Assembly: GCA_963989245.1 (NCBI GenBank)
Contig: OZ022351.1
Location: 13,604,343-13,668,342, forward strand
Length of the DNA: 64,000 nt
Source: Nansenia antarctica
Lineage: Eukaryota; Chordata; Actinopteri; Argentiniformes; Microstomatidae
Reading direction: 5' to 3'
Below are positions 11,901-22,885 of this stretch, piece by piece. Position numbers and translations under genes: made by a program. Numbering within the stretch: position 1 is the first letter of the stretch; each line of letters begins with the position of its first letter. The notes below the pieces were generated by a model. It did not search any database, was not told the origin of the DNA, and saw nothing but the letters and a program-made list of their open reading frames with translations.

Positions 11901-12385
11901 ATGCACCACTGGCTTCCGGTCAAGTCCCGCATCACATACAAAATCCTCCTTCTCACCTACAAATCCCTCCACGGATGCGCCCCCCCCCAGTACCTAACCG
12001 ACCTTCTCTGCCAACATACCCCATCCCGGAAACCTGCGGTCCTCAGACATGGGTCTGCTTTCCACCCCCCCGCACCAACCTACGGACCTTCAGGGACAGA
12101 GCTTTCAGTGTGGCAGCACTCACCCTCTGGAACTCTCTCCCCACAGTGATTCGCAATGCCCCTACCTACCCTGGACACTTTCAAATCTCAAAACCCATCT
12201 GTTCACCGAGGCCTTTGGCCCCTGGTTTAGTTTGGTCGCTGTCACAGTCTCTTTGTTTTTTTTTGTTTTTTTGTTGTGTCTGTCTGACTCTCTGTCTATA
12301 AATTCTGTGAAGCGTCCTTGGGTTTGTGAAAGGCGCTATATAAAACCAAGCTATTATTATTATTATTATTATTATTATTATCATC
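11901..12385 (+). mobile_element. L2-like LINE 3' end with (ATT)n tail
   Basis: Two frames together encode the end of a LINE reverse-transcriptase polyprotein (HWLPVKSRITYKILLLTYKS, then FRDRAFSVAALTLWNSLP). A frameshift separates them. A 3' UTR follows with AAGCGTCCTTGGG...GGCGCTATATAAAA and a terminal (ATT)n repeat. It is 5' truncated. A related tail occurs at 32160-32450. Confidence 0.85.
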
Positions 12386-12571
12386 AATTAACCAGTGGCC
12401 TGTACTGTACCCCAGTAACTAAATGACAGATTTGGGCAGGGAGAGAACTGTTGTTGTGTGTGACAGAGATGTCAGTGTGACTGACAGCCTCCCTGGCTGC
12501 CAAAGACCCCGCAGTGGACAATTGTTCCAGCAGTGTCTGTTGCTTCTCCTGAGTTCCCATGCAATCCATTG

Positions 12572-12582
12572 CCCCCCCCCCC

Positions 12583-12629
<47 letters not shown>
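12572..12629 (+). repeat. Poly-C followed by (CA)n microsatellite
   Basis: A C-run of about 14 bases passes directly into about 22 CA units. Confidence 0.95.
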
Positions 12630-12631
<2 letters not shown>

Positions 12632-12861
12632 GAGGGGAGAACACTGCATTCCCTCTGTCCCCCTGTGGCTGACTGACACACACAAAAGGAAAAGTTTTCC
12701 TTTTATCTGAAGGACTGAGCGCTTTCCCAGACCCTCTACAAAGGACATTTTATGATCAGACCACTAGGGGGCGCTATGGACAATATAGAACTATGACATT
12801 GAATGTGTTCGGCTATGGGAACGTCTTGTTGATTCCAGATGATAACATTTTGCCACAGTGC

Positions 12862-13010
12862 TGTGTTCGGAATAGCGTACTAGCATACTACTCATATTAG
12901 ATACGTATGTAGTACGTTCACACTGTACAGTATGCGAGATTTGAGTATGCGAGAAATTTAGTATGTGAGCAATTACTTCTGGAAAAAATTAAGTCAGTTA
13001 CGATGGACAC
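12862..13010 (+). mobile_element. TGTTCGGAAT-type MITE (left-end copy)
   Basis: It starts TGTTCGGAATAGCGTACTAG and is rich in AGTATGC/GCATACT words. Related sequence occurs inverted at about 24455-24655 and as a fragment at about 33740-33815. The shared AAATGCATTTCGC core near 13035 supports one family. Confidence 0.6.
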
Positions 13011-13067
13011 TAGGTCGGGTCCTATTTCCCAAAATGCATTTCGCGTCCAGGGTTGAAGGGTTGCGTC

Positions 13068-13168
13068 CAGGGTTGCCAGATGGGGCGGGTTACCGCCGAA
13101 TGGGCTACTTGATTTTGAGGTTATAGAAAGTTTAGGCTGTAAATTGTCAATCCCATCGGGCAACCCTG
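13068..13168. mobile_element. hAT-like MITE (CAGGGTTGCCAGATGGG TIRs), copy 1
   Basis: The ends CAGGGTTGCCAGATGGG and CCCATCGGGCAACCCTG are inverted repeats. The element is about 101 bp with no open frame. It belongs to the same family as 21607-21695. Confidence 0.8.
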
Positions 13169-13454
13169 TGCGCTTTCAGCCTCGTCAAACTGCGTCATAC
13201 AAACCCGTCATACAGCTGTTGTTTACATTGTCCGATAGCCTGGGGACCGAAAGCTTGCAATAAACATCGTTTTTTGCACAGATTTGAGTGTGCAGATGCT
13301 GCTTTCTTGCACTCTATTTGATACTCTTCAGCTGCAGCACCCCAGCTAAGTCTGATCACGGATGAGCGGTGGTATTTTCACTATACTGGGAATTAACATG
13401 GTGAAATGCATTCTTAGACCAGGCTAGTCGTCATGATTACAAATATGCCACTTG

Positions 13455-13670
13455 AAATAGAATAGAATAGAATAGACTTTATTGTCCTTGTACAGTTGCC
13501 TATACAATGAAATTGTAGTGGTTCTTCTGAAGGTGCAAAAACAGAAAACATATACACATATGTCACAAATATTACACACTAGACAATTAAAAAGCGAAAA
13601 TGCTATAAAACAAGCTAAGAGACAATGAGGTCCGTGGTGGTCAAGTGCAAATAAAGACAACAATCTTAAA
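13455..13670 (-). mobile_element. LINE 3' tail, minus strand, ending in (AATAG)n
   Basis: On the minus strand the sequence runs CTACAATTTCATTGTATAGG...ACAAGGACAATAAAGTC and then an AATAG repeat. This is the usual end of fish CR1/L2-like LINEs. No coding part is left. It abuts the duplicated TRIM flank that starts at 13671. Confidence 0.65.
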
Positions 13671-14988
13671 CCTTCAACTCTGACCAAGCAGAAAAATAAG
13701 CACATTTAGAATTATATTCATCTGTTGTCACTCATTAGGGAAGATTATGGTGTAATTTACCAAATAGAGTAATTTTTTACTTGGTTATCGTTTGTTATCA
13801 TATAATTTTCATTTCATTTTCATCATTGAGAGCATACTCACCTCATCTATCACAGTTTGGTACGGCAGCTCGGACAGTAAATCAAAAAGGAAACTCCAGC
13901 AAATAGTAAGGAAATCATCCAAGATCATCGGCACCCCTCTCCCATCAGTTGAATCACTGTATCTCAAACGCACCACAAATAGAGCACATAAAATGATCTC
14001 TGACCCCTCCCACCCTGCTCACCACCTGTTCCAACTGTTGCCCTCTGGACGGCGCTACAGATCCCTGGCCACCAAAACAACCCGCTTCAAAAACAGTTTT
14101 TTCCCCTCTGCCATAAGGACTCTCAACACCTGACTCACTGCACTTTATAAATTGTAAATTGTAAATATGTTTTTGTCTTGTGGTTATGTGTGTTCATGTC
14201 CATGTGATAGTTGTTACATATAGGCATATGTTAGTAGCCTGTGTTACAGGGACACCTAGGGGTGACCTGATAATGTTGCATGTAAGACCCGGATGTTGTA
14301 TGTGGGCGTGAGCGGAAGGAACCGCAGTTTAATAAAAGTCATACTGAAACAATAGTTCAATGTGTGTATGTTTGTTTTTTTGACACTGCTGTATTGAGCT
14401 GTACCGAAAACAAATTCCACCGACCTAGGTCGTGTGGTCATTAAACGATTCATTCATTCATTCATTCATTCATTCATTCATTGTCTCAGTGTGTCTGCTA
14501 GAGATGGTGAATATGCAGCAGCAATGTCAGATACAGCCCAGCCTCTCCAGCCTCATAAGAAGATAATATGACTACATACATGAGGCTGTTTGACTTCTCA
14601 GGGTGTTCACATTATTATAAATCAGATGCTCTCAACATACTGTATTTTTGTTATTAGCTAGTTATCATTTTAATGTCTTCTTTAAATTTAAAGTATTTTG
14701 GGGATTTTTAGTGTAATGAATACTGGGTATCTACAGAGTGAAATTGGGGATGTTCAGACAATTAAATTCACTTGGATTGATCAGATCCATTGATCACATT
14801 AATAATCAGTCTAGTCCAGGTCCCAGAGCTTTAGAATGGTGATGTGAGGTAGCAGACTGGCTGTCTGGCTTATTAAAACAAAAACATAAGTTGTCCTTCA
14901 GTCTCTGCATGTGTGTGACGTAATTACATTTAACAGAATGTACGTTTGATAATAATGTTATTGATTTAATGGCTTGCAAAGGGAATCG
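13671..14988 (+). repeat. Duplicate of the TRIM 3' flank (copy A), coding part missing
   Basis: Sequence from 13671 to 13800 and from 14484 to 14988 matches the region just after the TRIM stop codon (19440-20008, continuing at 24225-24325) at high identity. No RING, B-box or SPRY coding sequence precedes it. Copy A is interrupted at 13801-14483 by a LINE insertion. It preserves the empty site for the 4.2-kb insertion seen in copy B (single GTGAC at 14915-14919). Confidence 0.85.
13801..14483 (+). mobile_element. L2/jockey-like LINE fragment with (ATTC)n tail
   Basis: It encodes the last about 95 residues of a LINE reverse transcriptase (SITVWYGSSDSK, IIGTPLPSVESLY, SGRRYRSLATKTTRFKNSFF, PSAIRTLNT, then stop). 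A 3' UTR and an (ATTC)n tail follow. It is 5' truncated and inserted in the duplicated TRIM flank. A relative lies at about 28470-29178. Confidence 0.85.
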
Positions 14989-15775
<787 letters not shown>

Positions 15776-15784
15776 AGGTGGCAC

Positions 15785-16941
15785 CAGGGGCGGATTTAGG
15801 ATCGTAGGAGATCCGGGGCTTAGCCCAGAGGGAGAATGTAATGTGCGCGCGGAGCGCGTCGGAAATTTTTGCCTTCAACCTTCAACTTACCACCACCTTA
15901 AAGCGGACAAAAGGCACTGGAGAACACATATACATTCACACCCTTTAATGAAGCAAACTAATTGTGGTGGTTCTGGGCACAGAGGGAGGTCAGCACACGT
16001 AGCTCCCCCTGTCAGTCAGTCACCATCATTTATATTTGTATAGAATTACATAATTGATGGGCTGAGGCTAGTTATGTTACAGTATGTATATCAGGGCAGA
16101 CTCTGTGCTCACCACTTATATTGTATTTAGAGTCTTGTCCTGTGTTATATGACGATATATTACATGTATTGTTGGCCTGTGTATAGTACTGTGAAATCAA
16201 ATCCCCCCTGGGACATTAAACAAACTTAGTTAGTTAGCGTTACATCTTAGGATAGATTTGAGTCATGTTCTGTATACATACATACTACCATAAGGGCATA
16301 CTTAATGTGGTTACTCCATGTTTACTAGCTGTAACATTAACGTTACATCATTCTTTTTCACTTGTTACTCAGTCAACCAGAGTGCAGATATCAAAGACTA
16401 TCAGCCTGTTATTCACTTTATTTGTATAAGTATTATCCTTTGTTTGATTTCTTACCATGTACCGTAACAGTACCTTGCTATGTTTCATTTTCATTATAAC
16501 ATAACGTTATGTTATGATAGCCAGCTAGCATCAGCAAACTGGAAAAGTAGTGTCAGTGAGTCAGTCACCTTTCTAATAAGATTCACAAACCTGAAACATC
16601 ATCTATGTCATCACTGCTGGTGATGTCATTCTTGCTGCTGATACTGCTGCTGCAACAGTTCTTGGCGCTTGTTTTGTTGAAAACAACTTTGGGATATCCA
16701 TCCTTACAATTTTGCAAGTCAGGCACTGATTGAGATCACTTCTTCTTCAGGGCAGGGCAGGCTACGCAGTACGCAGGCTAATGTCGCGCAGCTGCTGCCT
16801 CTCTGTTGGACTCCGGTACTGCACGTTACTCAAGACAATTTTTATTTTATTTTTTATTTTTTTTTAAAGTAAAACATTCGGGGCTTTTCAGAAAACATCC
16901 GGGGCTTGAGCCCCAGTAGCCACCCCCTAGCGCCGCCCCTG
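15785..16941. mobile_element. Non-autonomous hAT-like transposon, about 1.16 kb, with target duplication
   Basis: The element begins CAGGGGCGG and ends CCGCCCCTG. It is flanked by 8-bp direct repeats GGTGGCAC (15777-15784) and GGTGGCAT (16942-16949), the hAT hallmark. No transposase frame remains in the interior, which carries CCGGGGCTTAGCCC near one end and CGGGGCTTGAGCCCC near the other. Confidence 0.8.
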
Positions 16942-17191
16942 GGTGGCATCAAACACGGTGATCCATGCCAGAGGAAGTGTTTCCTCTGTAGCAACCTTAG
17001 TCCTCATCACAAATATTATTCTGATTACAGTTTATACTGACTGGGAACAATATGATGATAGGAAATGACAGGTAAGAAGAGCGTATGTGTAAAACCACAT
17101 GTTAGAAACAGACCAGCCTGTAAAGGGTTAACTCTGTTCCAGGGAGGAGAGCTGTACTGGGAGGGGAGGAGCATCTCAACGTCAGGCAGCT

Positions 17192-17202
17192 GAAATGAAA
17201 CT
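17192..17202 (+). promoter_or_regulatory. ISRE-like motif upstream of the TRIM gene
   Basis: GAAATGAAACT resembles the interferon-stimulated response element GAAANNGAAACT but has a one-base rather than two-base spacer. It lies about 70 bp before the minisatellite in the presumed first exon. Function is inferred from the resemblance and from the TRIM class. Confidence 0.35.
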
Positions 17203-17275
17203 AAACTGTGTAGAGACATAAAGTGTATCGTGGACAAGGGCAGACTCTCTCAAACTTGTTAGATATCGTCCTCAA

Positions 17276-17512
17276 ACAGGTATTTATCACACATACAGTA
17301 GAAAGGACAGAGACTATCACACATACAGTAGAAAGGACAGAGACATCTATCACACATACAGTATAAAGGACAGAGACATCTATCACACATACAGTATAAA
17401 GGACAGAGACATCTATCACACATACAGTAGAAAGGACAGAGACATCTATCACACATACAGTAGAAAGGACAGAGACATCTACCACACATACAGTATAAAG
17501 GACAGAGACAGT
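17276..17512 (+). repeat. 33-bp minisatellite in the presumed TRIM 5' UTR
   Basis: About seven copies of a 33-bp unit containing ATCACACATACAGTA(T/G)AAAG and GACAGAGAC. One copy is shortened. The array ends just before a splice-donor consensus (CAG/GTGAGT at 17540/17541), so it probably lies in the untranslated first exon. Units differ mainly at one T/G site. Confidence 0.9.
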
Positions 17513-17790
17513 GTCCACACTCTCACAGAATCACAGACAGGTGAGTTGAGAGACTTACAATGACAAGTCAAGATAAACTATTGTGTTCACACTCTTTTTA
17601 TAGACGGTTCAGTATGTAAAACGTATTGATTTGGTTGAAGGACTATTTCCTATGTGATGTAGAATAATGTTATCATTATTGGTCGCTGTATAATCCCATA
17701 AGAAAGTCTTGACAGCTCCATAGCTGAAACTATCGAGATCTGATTGATTCCAGGAAATGCTTTATGGTGTCACCTCTGGTCTCTCTAGAT

Positions 17791-19434
17791 ATGGCTTCCT
17801 CCAGCAGTCTCCTGTCTGAGGAGCAGTTCCTGTGTTCTGTCTGTCTGGATGTGTTCACTGACCCTGTCACTATTCAATGTGGACACAACTTCTGCATGGC
17901 CTGTATCAGAAAGTACTGGGACAGCAATGACCTGTGCCAGTGTCCAATGTGTAAAAAAGCATTTGAAAAGAGACCAGATCTCTTTGTCAATACTTTCATC
18001 TCTGAGATGGCCACTCAGTTTAGGAAGTCAGTTGAAGTGAAGGCAACCAGCAGCCCAGCCCCAGACACACCTGTCAAACCTAGAGAAGTGTCCTGTGACA
18101 TCTGCACTGGGACGAAGCTCAAGGCTCTGAAGTCCTGTCTGGTGTGTCAGACCTCTTACTGTGAGACTCACCTGGAGCCTCATCAGAGAGTCGCAGCCTT
18201 AAAGAGACACAAGCTGATCGACCCTGTGGAGAACCTGGAAGACAGGATGTGTAAGAAGCACGACAGACTCCTGGAGCTGTTCTGTAGGAGTGATGAAATG
18301 TGTGTGTGTTGGCTGTGCATGAAAACAGACCACAAGACCCATGACACCGTCCCCATAGAGGAGGAGTATGGAGAGAGGAAGGCTCAGCTGGGGAAGACAG
18401 AGGCAGATGTTCAGCAGATGATCCAGGAGCGACTGCAGAAGGTTTCAGAGATCAAACACTCAGTAGATCTTAGTAAGAAAGATGCACAGAGAGAGAAAGC
18501 AGACAGCGTACAGGTCTTCACTGCTCTGGTGGACTCCATGAAGAGAAGCCAGGCTGAGCTCCTTGACGTGATCGAGGAGAAGCAGAAAGCAGCAGAGAGG
18601 TGGGCTGAAGGGCTGATTAAAGAGCTGGAGCAGGAGATCACTGAGCTACAGAGGAGAAGCACTGAGCTGGAGCAGCTCTCGCACACTGAGGACCACCTCC
18701 ACCTCCTCCAGAGCTTCCCTTCCCTGTCCACCCCTCCACACACCAAGGACTGGTCTGAGGTCAGCGTCCACAGTGATCTGAATGTCGAGTCTGTGAGGAG
18801 AGTTCTGTCTGAGCTGGAGGAGACACTGAATACAGAGATGGAGAAGCTGCCTGAAGTCAAGCTGAAGAGAAGTCAGCAGTATGCAGTGGACGTGACTCTG
18901 GACCCTGATACAGCACAGCCCAGTCTCATTCTGTCTGAGGATGGGAAACAAGTTAGATTAGGAGACACAAGTAAGAATCTCCCTGATAACGCAGAGAGGT
19001 TTTCCTATTGTCCCGGTATTCTAGGAAAGGAGGGTTTCTCCTCAGTGAGGTTTTACTATGAAGTGGAGGTGAAGGAGAAGACTAGCTGGGCTGTAGGAGT
19101 GGCCAGAGAGTCCATCAACAGGAAGGGGGCTATCTCACTGAGCCCTGGGAATGGATTCTGGACTGTCTGGTTGAGGAATGGAAATGAGTACGAGGCTAAT
19201 GCTAGCACTGCTGTCCGCCTGTCCCTGAGAGAGAAGCCCCAGAAGGTGGGGGTGTTTGTGGATTATGAGGAGGGCCAGGTCTCCTTTTATGATGTGGAGG
19301 CCAGGTCTCTGATCTACTCTTTCACTGGCTGCACCTTCACTGAGAAACTCTATCCATTCTTCTACCCTGGTAGTAATGATGGTGGTAAAAACTCTGCCCC
19401 TCTGATCATCTCTCCTGTCAATCACACTGACTGA
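17791..19434 (+). CDS. TRIM-family RING E3 ubiquitin ligase (RING, B-boxes, coiled coil, PRY-SPRY)
   Basis: Intact 547-residue TRIM protein in one coding exon. The RING finger shows the full C3HC4 set (Cys15, 18, 30, His32, Cys35, 38, 51, 54). A B-box-like segment near 100-140 (CDICTGTKLK...CETHLEPH) is followed by a B-box 2 near 152-190 (CKKHDRLLELFC...CMKTDHKTHD). A coiled coil spans about 195-300 and a PRY-SPRY domain about 365-545 (LDPDTAQPSL, WAVGVARES, VGVFVDYEEGQVSFYD). This architecture is that of the large fish TRIM expansions (finTRIM, bloodthirsty/TRIM39-like), many of which ubiquitinate targets in antiviral signalling. The start at 17791 is preferred to an in-frame ATG at 17764 because CTCTGGTCTCTCTAG just before 17789 looks like the 3' end of a 5'-UTR intron (17541-17788). 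No inactivating change is seen. The exact paralogue cannot be named. Confidence 0.93.
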   Translation: MASSSSLLSEEQFLCSVCLDVFTDPVTIQCGHNFCMACIRKYWDSNDLCQCPMCKKAFEKRPDLFVNTFISEMATQFRKSVEVKATSSPAPDTPVKPREVSCDICTGTKLKALKSCLVCQTSYCETHLEPHQRVAALKRHKLIDPVENLEDRMCKKHDRLLELFCRSDEMCVCWLCMKTDHKTHDTVPIEEEYGERKAQLGKTEADVQQMIQERLQKVSEIKHSVDLSKKDAQREKADSVQVFTALVDSMKRSQAELLDVIEEKQKAAERWAEGLIKELEQEITELQRRSTELEQLSHTEDHLHLLQSFPSLSTPPHTKDWSEVSVHSDLNVESVRRVLSELEETLNTEMEKLPEVKLKRSQQYAVDVTLDPDTAQPSLILSEDGKQVRLGDTSKNLPDNAERFSYCPGILGKEGFSSVRFYYEVEVKEKTSWAVGVARESINRKGAISLSPGNGFWTVWLRNGNEYEANASTAVRLSLREKPQKVGVFVDYEEGQVSFYDVEARSLIYSFTGCTFTEKLYPFFYPGSNDGGKNSAPLIISPVNHTD

Positions 19435-19439
19435 TTTTT

Positions 19440-20008
19440 AACCTTCAACTCTGACCAAGCAGAAAAATAAGCACATTTAGAATTATATGTATCTGTTGTC
19501 ACTCATTAGGGAAGATTATGGTGTAATTGACCAAATAGAGTCATGTTTTACTTGGTTATCGTTTGTTATCATAATTTGTGCTCTCAGTGTGTCTGCTAGA
19601 GATGGTGAATATGCAGCAGCAATGTCAGATATAGCCCAGCCTCTCCAGCCTCATAAGAAGATAATATGACTCTATATACATGAGACTGTTTGACTTCTCA
19701 GGGTGTTCACATTATTATGAATCAGATGCTCTCAACATACTGTATTTTCATTATTAGCTAGTTATCATTTTTATATTTAAGTATTTTGGCGATTTTGAGT
19801 GTAATGAATACTGGGTGTGTACAGAGAGAAATTGAGGATGTTCAGACAATTAGATTCACTTGGATTGATCAGATCCATTGATCACATTAATAATCAGTCT
19901 AGTCCAGGTCCCAGAGCTTTAGAATGGTGATGTTGAGGTAGCAGACTGGCTGTCTGGCTTATTAAAACAAAAACACAAGTTGTCCTTCAGTCTCTGCATG
20001 TGTGTGAC
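19440..20008 (+). repeat. TRIM 3' flank (copy B, left part)
   Basis: This is the counterpart of 13671-14919. The duplicate begins within a few bases of the TRIM stop codon. Copy B is interrupted after GTGAC at 20004-20008 by about 4.2 kb of inserted sequence and resumes at 24225. Confidence 0.85.
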
Positions 20009-20401
20009 TGTACTGTCCAGTTAGGATGGGGTATTTCAGTGTGCATGAATTCAGCCTATAAAATGGGACAAATGTGGATTTTTATTTTGAATGTTATTTG
20101 AATAACATGTTATTAGTAACATTATTTTGAGTTATGCCTCATAACTGCGTGGGAATTGTTTGAGTATAGTGATCAGTTATGCGTAGGGATATTGGGGGCT
20201 GTGATTAGGTGCTTAATAGTGGGAGACCGTGCGTATGGGTTCATTGTGTGATGCCAGGACTCGAGGGATGCCACGGTTAGTGTGTTTGATGCGTGCTTTG
20301 TGTAACATTTATATGCTTTGTGTTATGTTATGTTATGTTATTGTGACGGGGTGTATCTTTTCATGAATCACTCTCAGCTGGATGGCTCACGTTCATTTAT
20401 T

Positions 20402-20483
20402 CTGTAGAAAACAGTGCATCAAATTCTGGACACGGGACTTGCAGGGTCATCGAGCTACATTCGCATCAGTGGTTAAGAATGAA
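20402..20483 (-). pseudogene. Spliced-form copy of an exon-like sequence (82 nt)
   Basis: It is identical to 22378-22399 joined directly to 22100-22159 (minus-strand order), lacking the 218-base segment between them. That missing segment has intron ends (GTAAGG...TTTTAG) on the minus strand. After the shared part the sequence continues AATAAATGAACG, where the other copy has a GTAATA donor. This looks like a retrocopied spliced transcript; the gene of origin is unknown. Confidence 0.55.
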
Positions 20484-20759
20484 CTGAGCATACAGTAGTC
20501 ACTCATACTACACAAATTATAACAATAATATGAAACAAAAATACAAAATGTGTAGACTACATAAATCTTCACTTGTGTGATCATATAGTGGTATTCATTT
20601 AACAACAACAACAAGAAATCATAACATCCAAATGCATGGAAAAACCACGCACTTGGAATACGCATGCGCACCACGTGCAACAATGGCTGCAACCTGGCTG
20701 CTAGGTAAGCCGCGAGCATGTTGCAAACTAGCGAGGTGGAAGACCCAACCTCATACAAT

Positions 20760-22037
20760 CAGTGGCGTAGCGGACGGGCCCGCAAGCGACGCACCGCGGG
20801 GGGGCCCCAGCCACTAGGGGGCCCCCTAACATTGGATCCCAATTTTTTTTTTTTTTTTTGTATAATTACAAAATATATAAAATAAAGAAAATAAGTGGCC
20901 CTTCATTGTATCAACCTTAATTTTAATATATAGGCCTATATTTAAAAATATATACATAGTTAGCCGTATCCAATAGCAACATGACTTTGACGTCACACGT
21001 AGGCAGCGAGACACAAGGAAAATGAGCAAGCGAAAATACAATACAAAGTACAATAAGCATTCTTTAGGTGGTGGTAGATTCTCTATTCGGACATTATAGC
21101 CGCTATATGTGGGACTGTCGGTCCGATATTGTAAAAAAATCAAATAAAAAATGTATGTTTACGGAAGTACATGTCTCAAGTATTATCTCGGCGGTTAGTC
21201 GAGTGAAAGAAAAACAACATACAGATGATAATTCACACAATATAATACCACGAAAGCGTACAGCACTAAACAATAACATTTATTTGGGCAGCATCATACT
21301 CAAACTCAGGCAGAAGGGCAGGGTCCGGCCAGGTTCACAGTCACAGGCTGTCAGTGCATCATACAGGTACATACTGTAATTCAGCATGGTTAGGCTATAT
21401 ATAGCTGTTTCTTTTTTCTATTCTACTATTCTAATCTACTTCTGCGGTCTGCGTCTCCCTGGGTATTCCTAGACCAGATGGCAAACAGTAAAGAAATGCC
21501 ACAATATACCAATATACGAGATGTCCAACGGACAAATCCAAATCCAAAAGGATTTGACTAACCCTGGCCAATTTTACGCAACAAGTAGACTCTGATGCAG
21601 CGGAGACAGGGTTGCCAGATGGGCTGGTTTTTGGTGGATTTAGAAGTTTTTAGATTGGTTAGGTTGGAAATTCTCAATCCCATCTGGCAACCCTTAGCGG
21701 AGAGTCTACAGATATGTTTACAGATATCACACTGCTGTGCACACCACACTTTGTTTAAAGAAATAAAGCTTGTACTATTCTACTTATAATACATTCTACT
21801 GATGTGTAGTCTACCATTTGGTTTTAGTTAAAGGCTATTGCTCTCACTTGTTTGTACCTTTTGCTAAGTCAAGCATTTAGAATGTAGAGTGCATATTGCG
21901 AAATTTCGCAACGTCAATAACGCATCGGCCTCTAAAAAACGCACGTTTTTTTTTTTTTTTTTTTTTTTTACTCCGTTGCGAAAGGGCCCCCGCCGCCACC
22001 TTGCGGGGGGGCCCCGGGATTTTGCGCTACGCCACTG
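20760..22037. mobile_element. Non-autonomous hAT transposon, about 1.28 kb, perfect 8-bp target duplication
   Basis: The ends are CAGTGGCGTAGC and GCTACGCCACTG. They are flanked by identical CATACAAT (20752-20759 and 22038-22045). There is no transposase frame. A smaller hAT-like MITE sits inside it at 21607-21695. Confidence 0.92.
21607..21695. mobile_element. hAT-like MITE (CAGGGTTGCCAGATGGG TIRs), copy 2, nested
   Basis: It is 89 bp with inverted ends like the copy at 13068-13168. A perfect 8-bp duplication AGCGGAGA flanks it at 21599-21606 and 21696-21703. It is nested in the 20760-22037 element and is therefore younger than it. Confidence 0.88.
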
Positions 22038-22099
22038 CATACAATACGGTCTACTAACAGAACAACAGACATATAATAACACAACAATAATAATATTAC

Positions 22100-22399
22100 C
22101 TGTAGAAAACAGTGCATCAAATTCTGGACACGGGACTTGCAGGGTCATCGAGCTACATTCTAAAATAGTGTTACACGAACATTCACGTTAGCGCCATCAA
22201 TGTTAACAACTTAAAACTCACATTACTAAACTTGTGGCATGTTCCAAACTAAAATACTATAACCAGGGAAACTCAAAACAGCTATCTTGATCATTAAACA
22301 TTCAAATAAAACATAGGTACATTAATAATCTCTTAAATTATATGCGATCTCAGACCCTGCAGAAAACATGACCTTACCGCATCAGTGGTTAAGAATGAA
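22100..22399 (-). other. Unspliced two-exon-like segment (parent of 20402-20483)
   Basis: On the minus strand, 22399-22378 (22 nt) is followed by a 218-nt segment (22377-22160) starting GTAAGG and ending CTATTTTAG. Then comes 22159-22100 (60 nt), followed by a donor-like GTAATA. The two end pieces occur fused at 20402-20483 with 100 percent identity. The segment is too short to identify a protein. Confidence 0.5.
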
Positions 22400-22422
22400 C
22401 TGAGGGAGATCACGTTACGTTA

Positions 22423-22553
22423 TCAAGGACCCCAATTGAAATAAGCCAGTGGCTTTCTTGGGTTTTTATCCTGTTAGTTGACCTTGTATGTAATATGTAC
22501 TTTCATGTACCTACTTCTGCAAATCTTCTAATAAAGTTTTCAATCAATCAATC
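22423..22553 (+). mobile_element. LINE 3' tail with (AATC)n end
   Basis: About 130 bases ending TAATAAAGTTTTCAATCAATCAATC. They match the 3' end of the minus-strand LINE at 34943-35901. No coding part is retained. Confidence 0.8.
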
Positions 22554-22885
22554 AAAACGTCCCGTGCAATTGCACTGTCCAGCTATATTTACACAGCATC
22601 CGGGTCACGGACACACCCCGGATATACCACGTCATTAAACCACTAGAGGGCGCAGTTTATACCTATTTTAGCTATAATTGAACTTGACCTTTCTACTCCG
22701 TTACATTATGTTAATTTTATTTATAATGCGCCCCCCATCCAACTTTTACATCGGCCCGGGGCGCAGCCCGGGTAAAGGAACAGATAAAGACAAGGACAAG
22801 GACAAGGAACACAGAAAGCAAACAGACACAGACTACTTAAACGAACATCTCAAGGGATACAATTTACAACAAATAGGGAGTAGAC

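Noticed and set aside
17276..17512. CRISPR-like regularly spaced repeat
   Set aside because: The 33-bp units are contiguous with no spacers; it is a minisatellite in a vertebrate genome.
17764..17790. Upstream in-frame ATG of the TRIM gene
   Set aside because: It falls within a likely 5'-UTR intron ending TCTCTCTAG at 17788, and MASSSSLLSEEQFLC is the family-typical start.
20447..20758. 103-residue minus-strand frame
   Set aside because: No similarity to a known domain; it crosses the retrocopy-like 82-nt segment and AT-rich filler.
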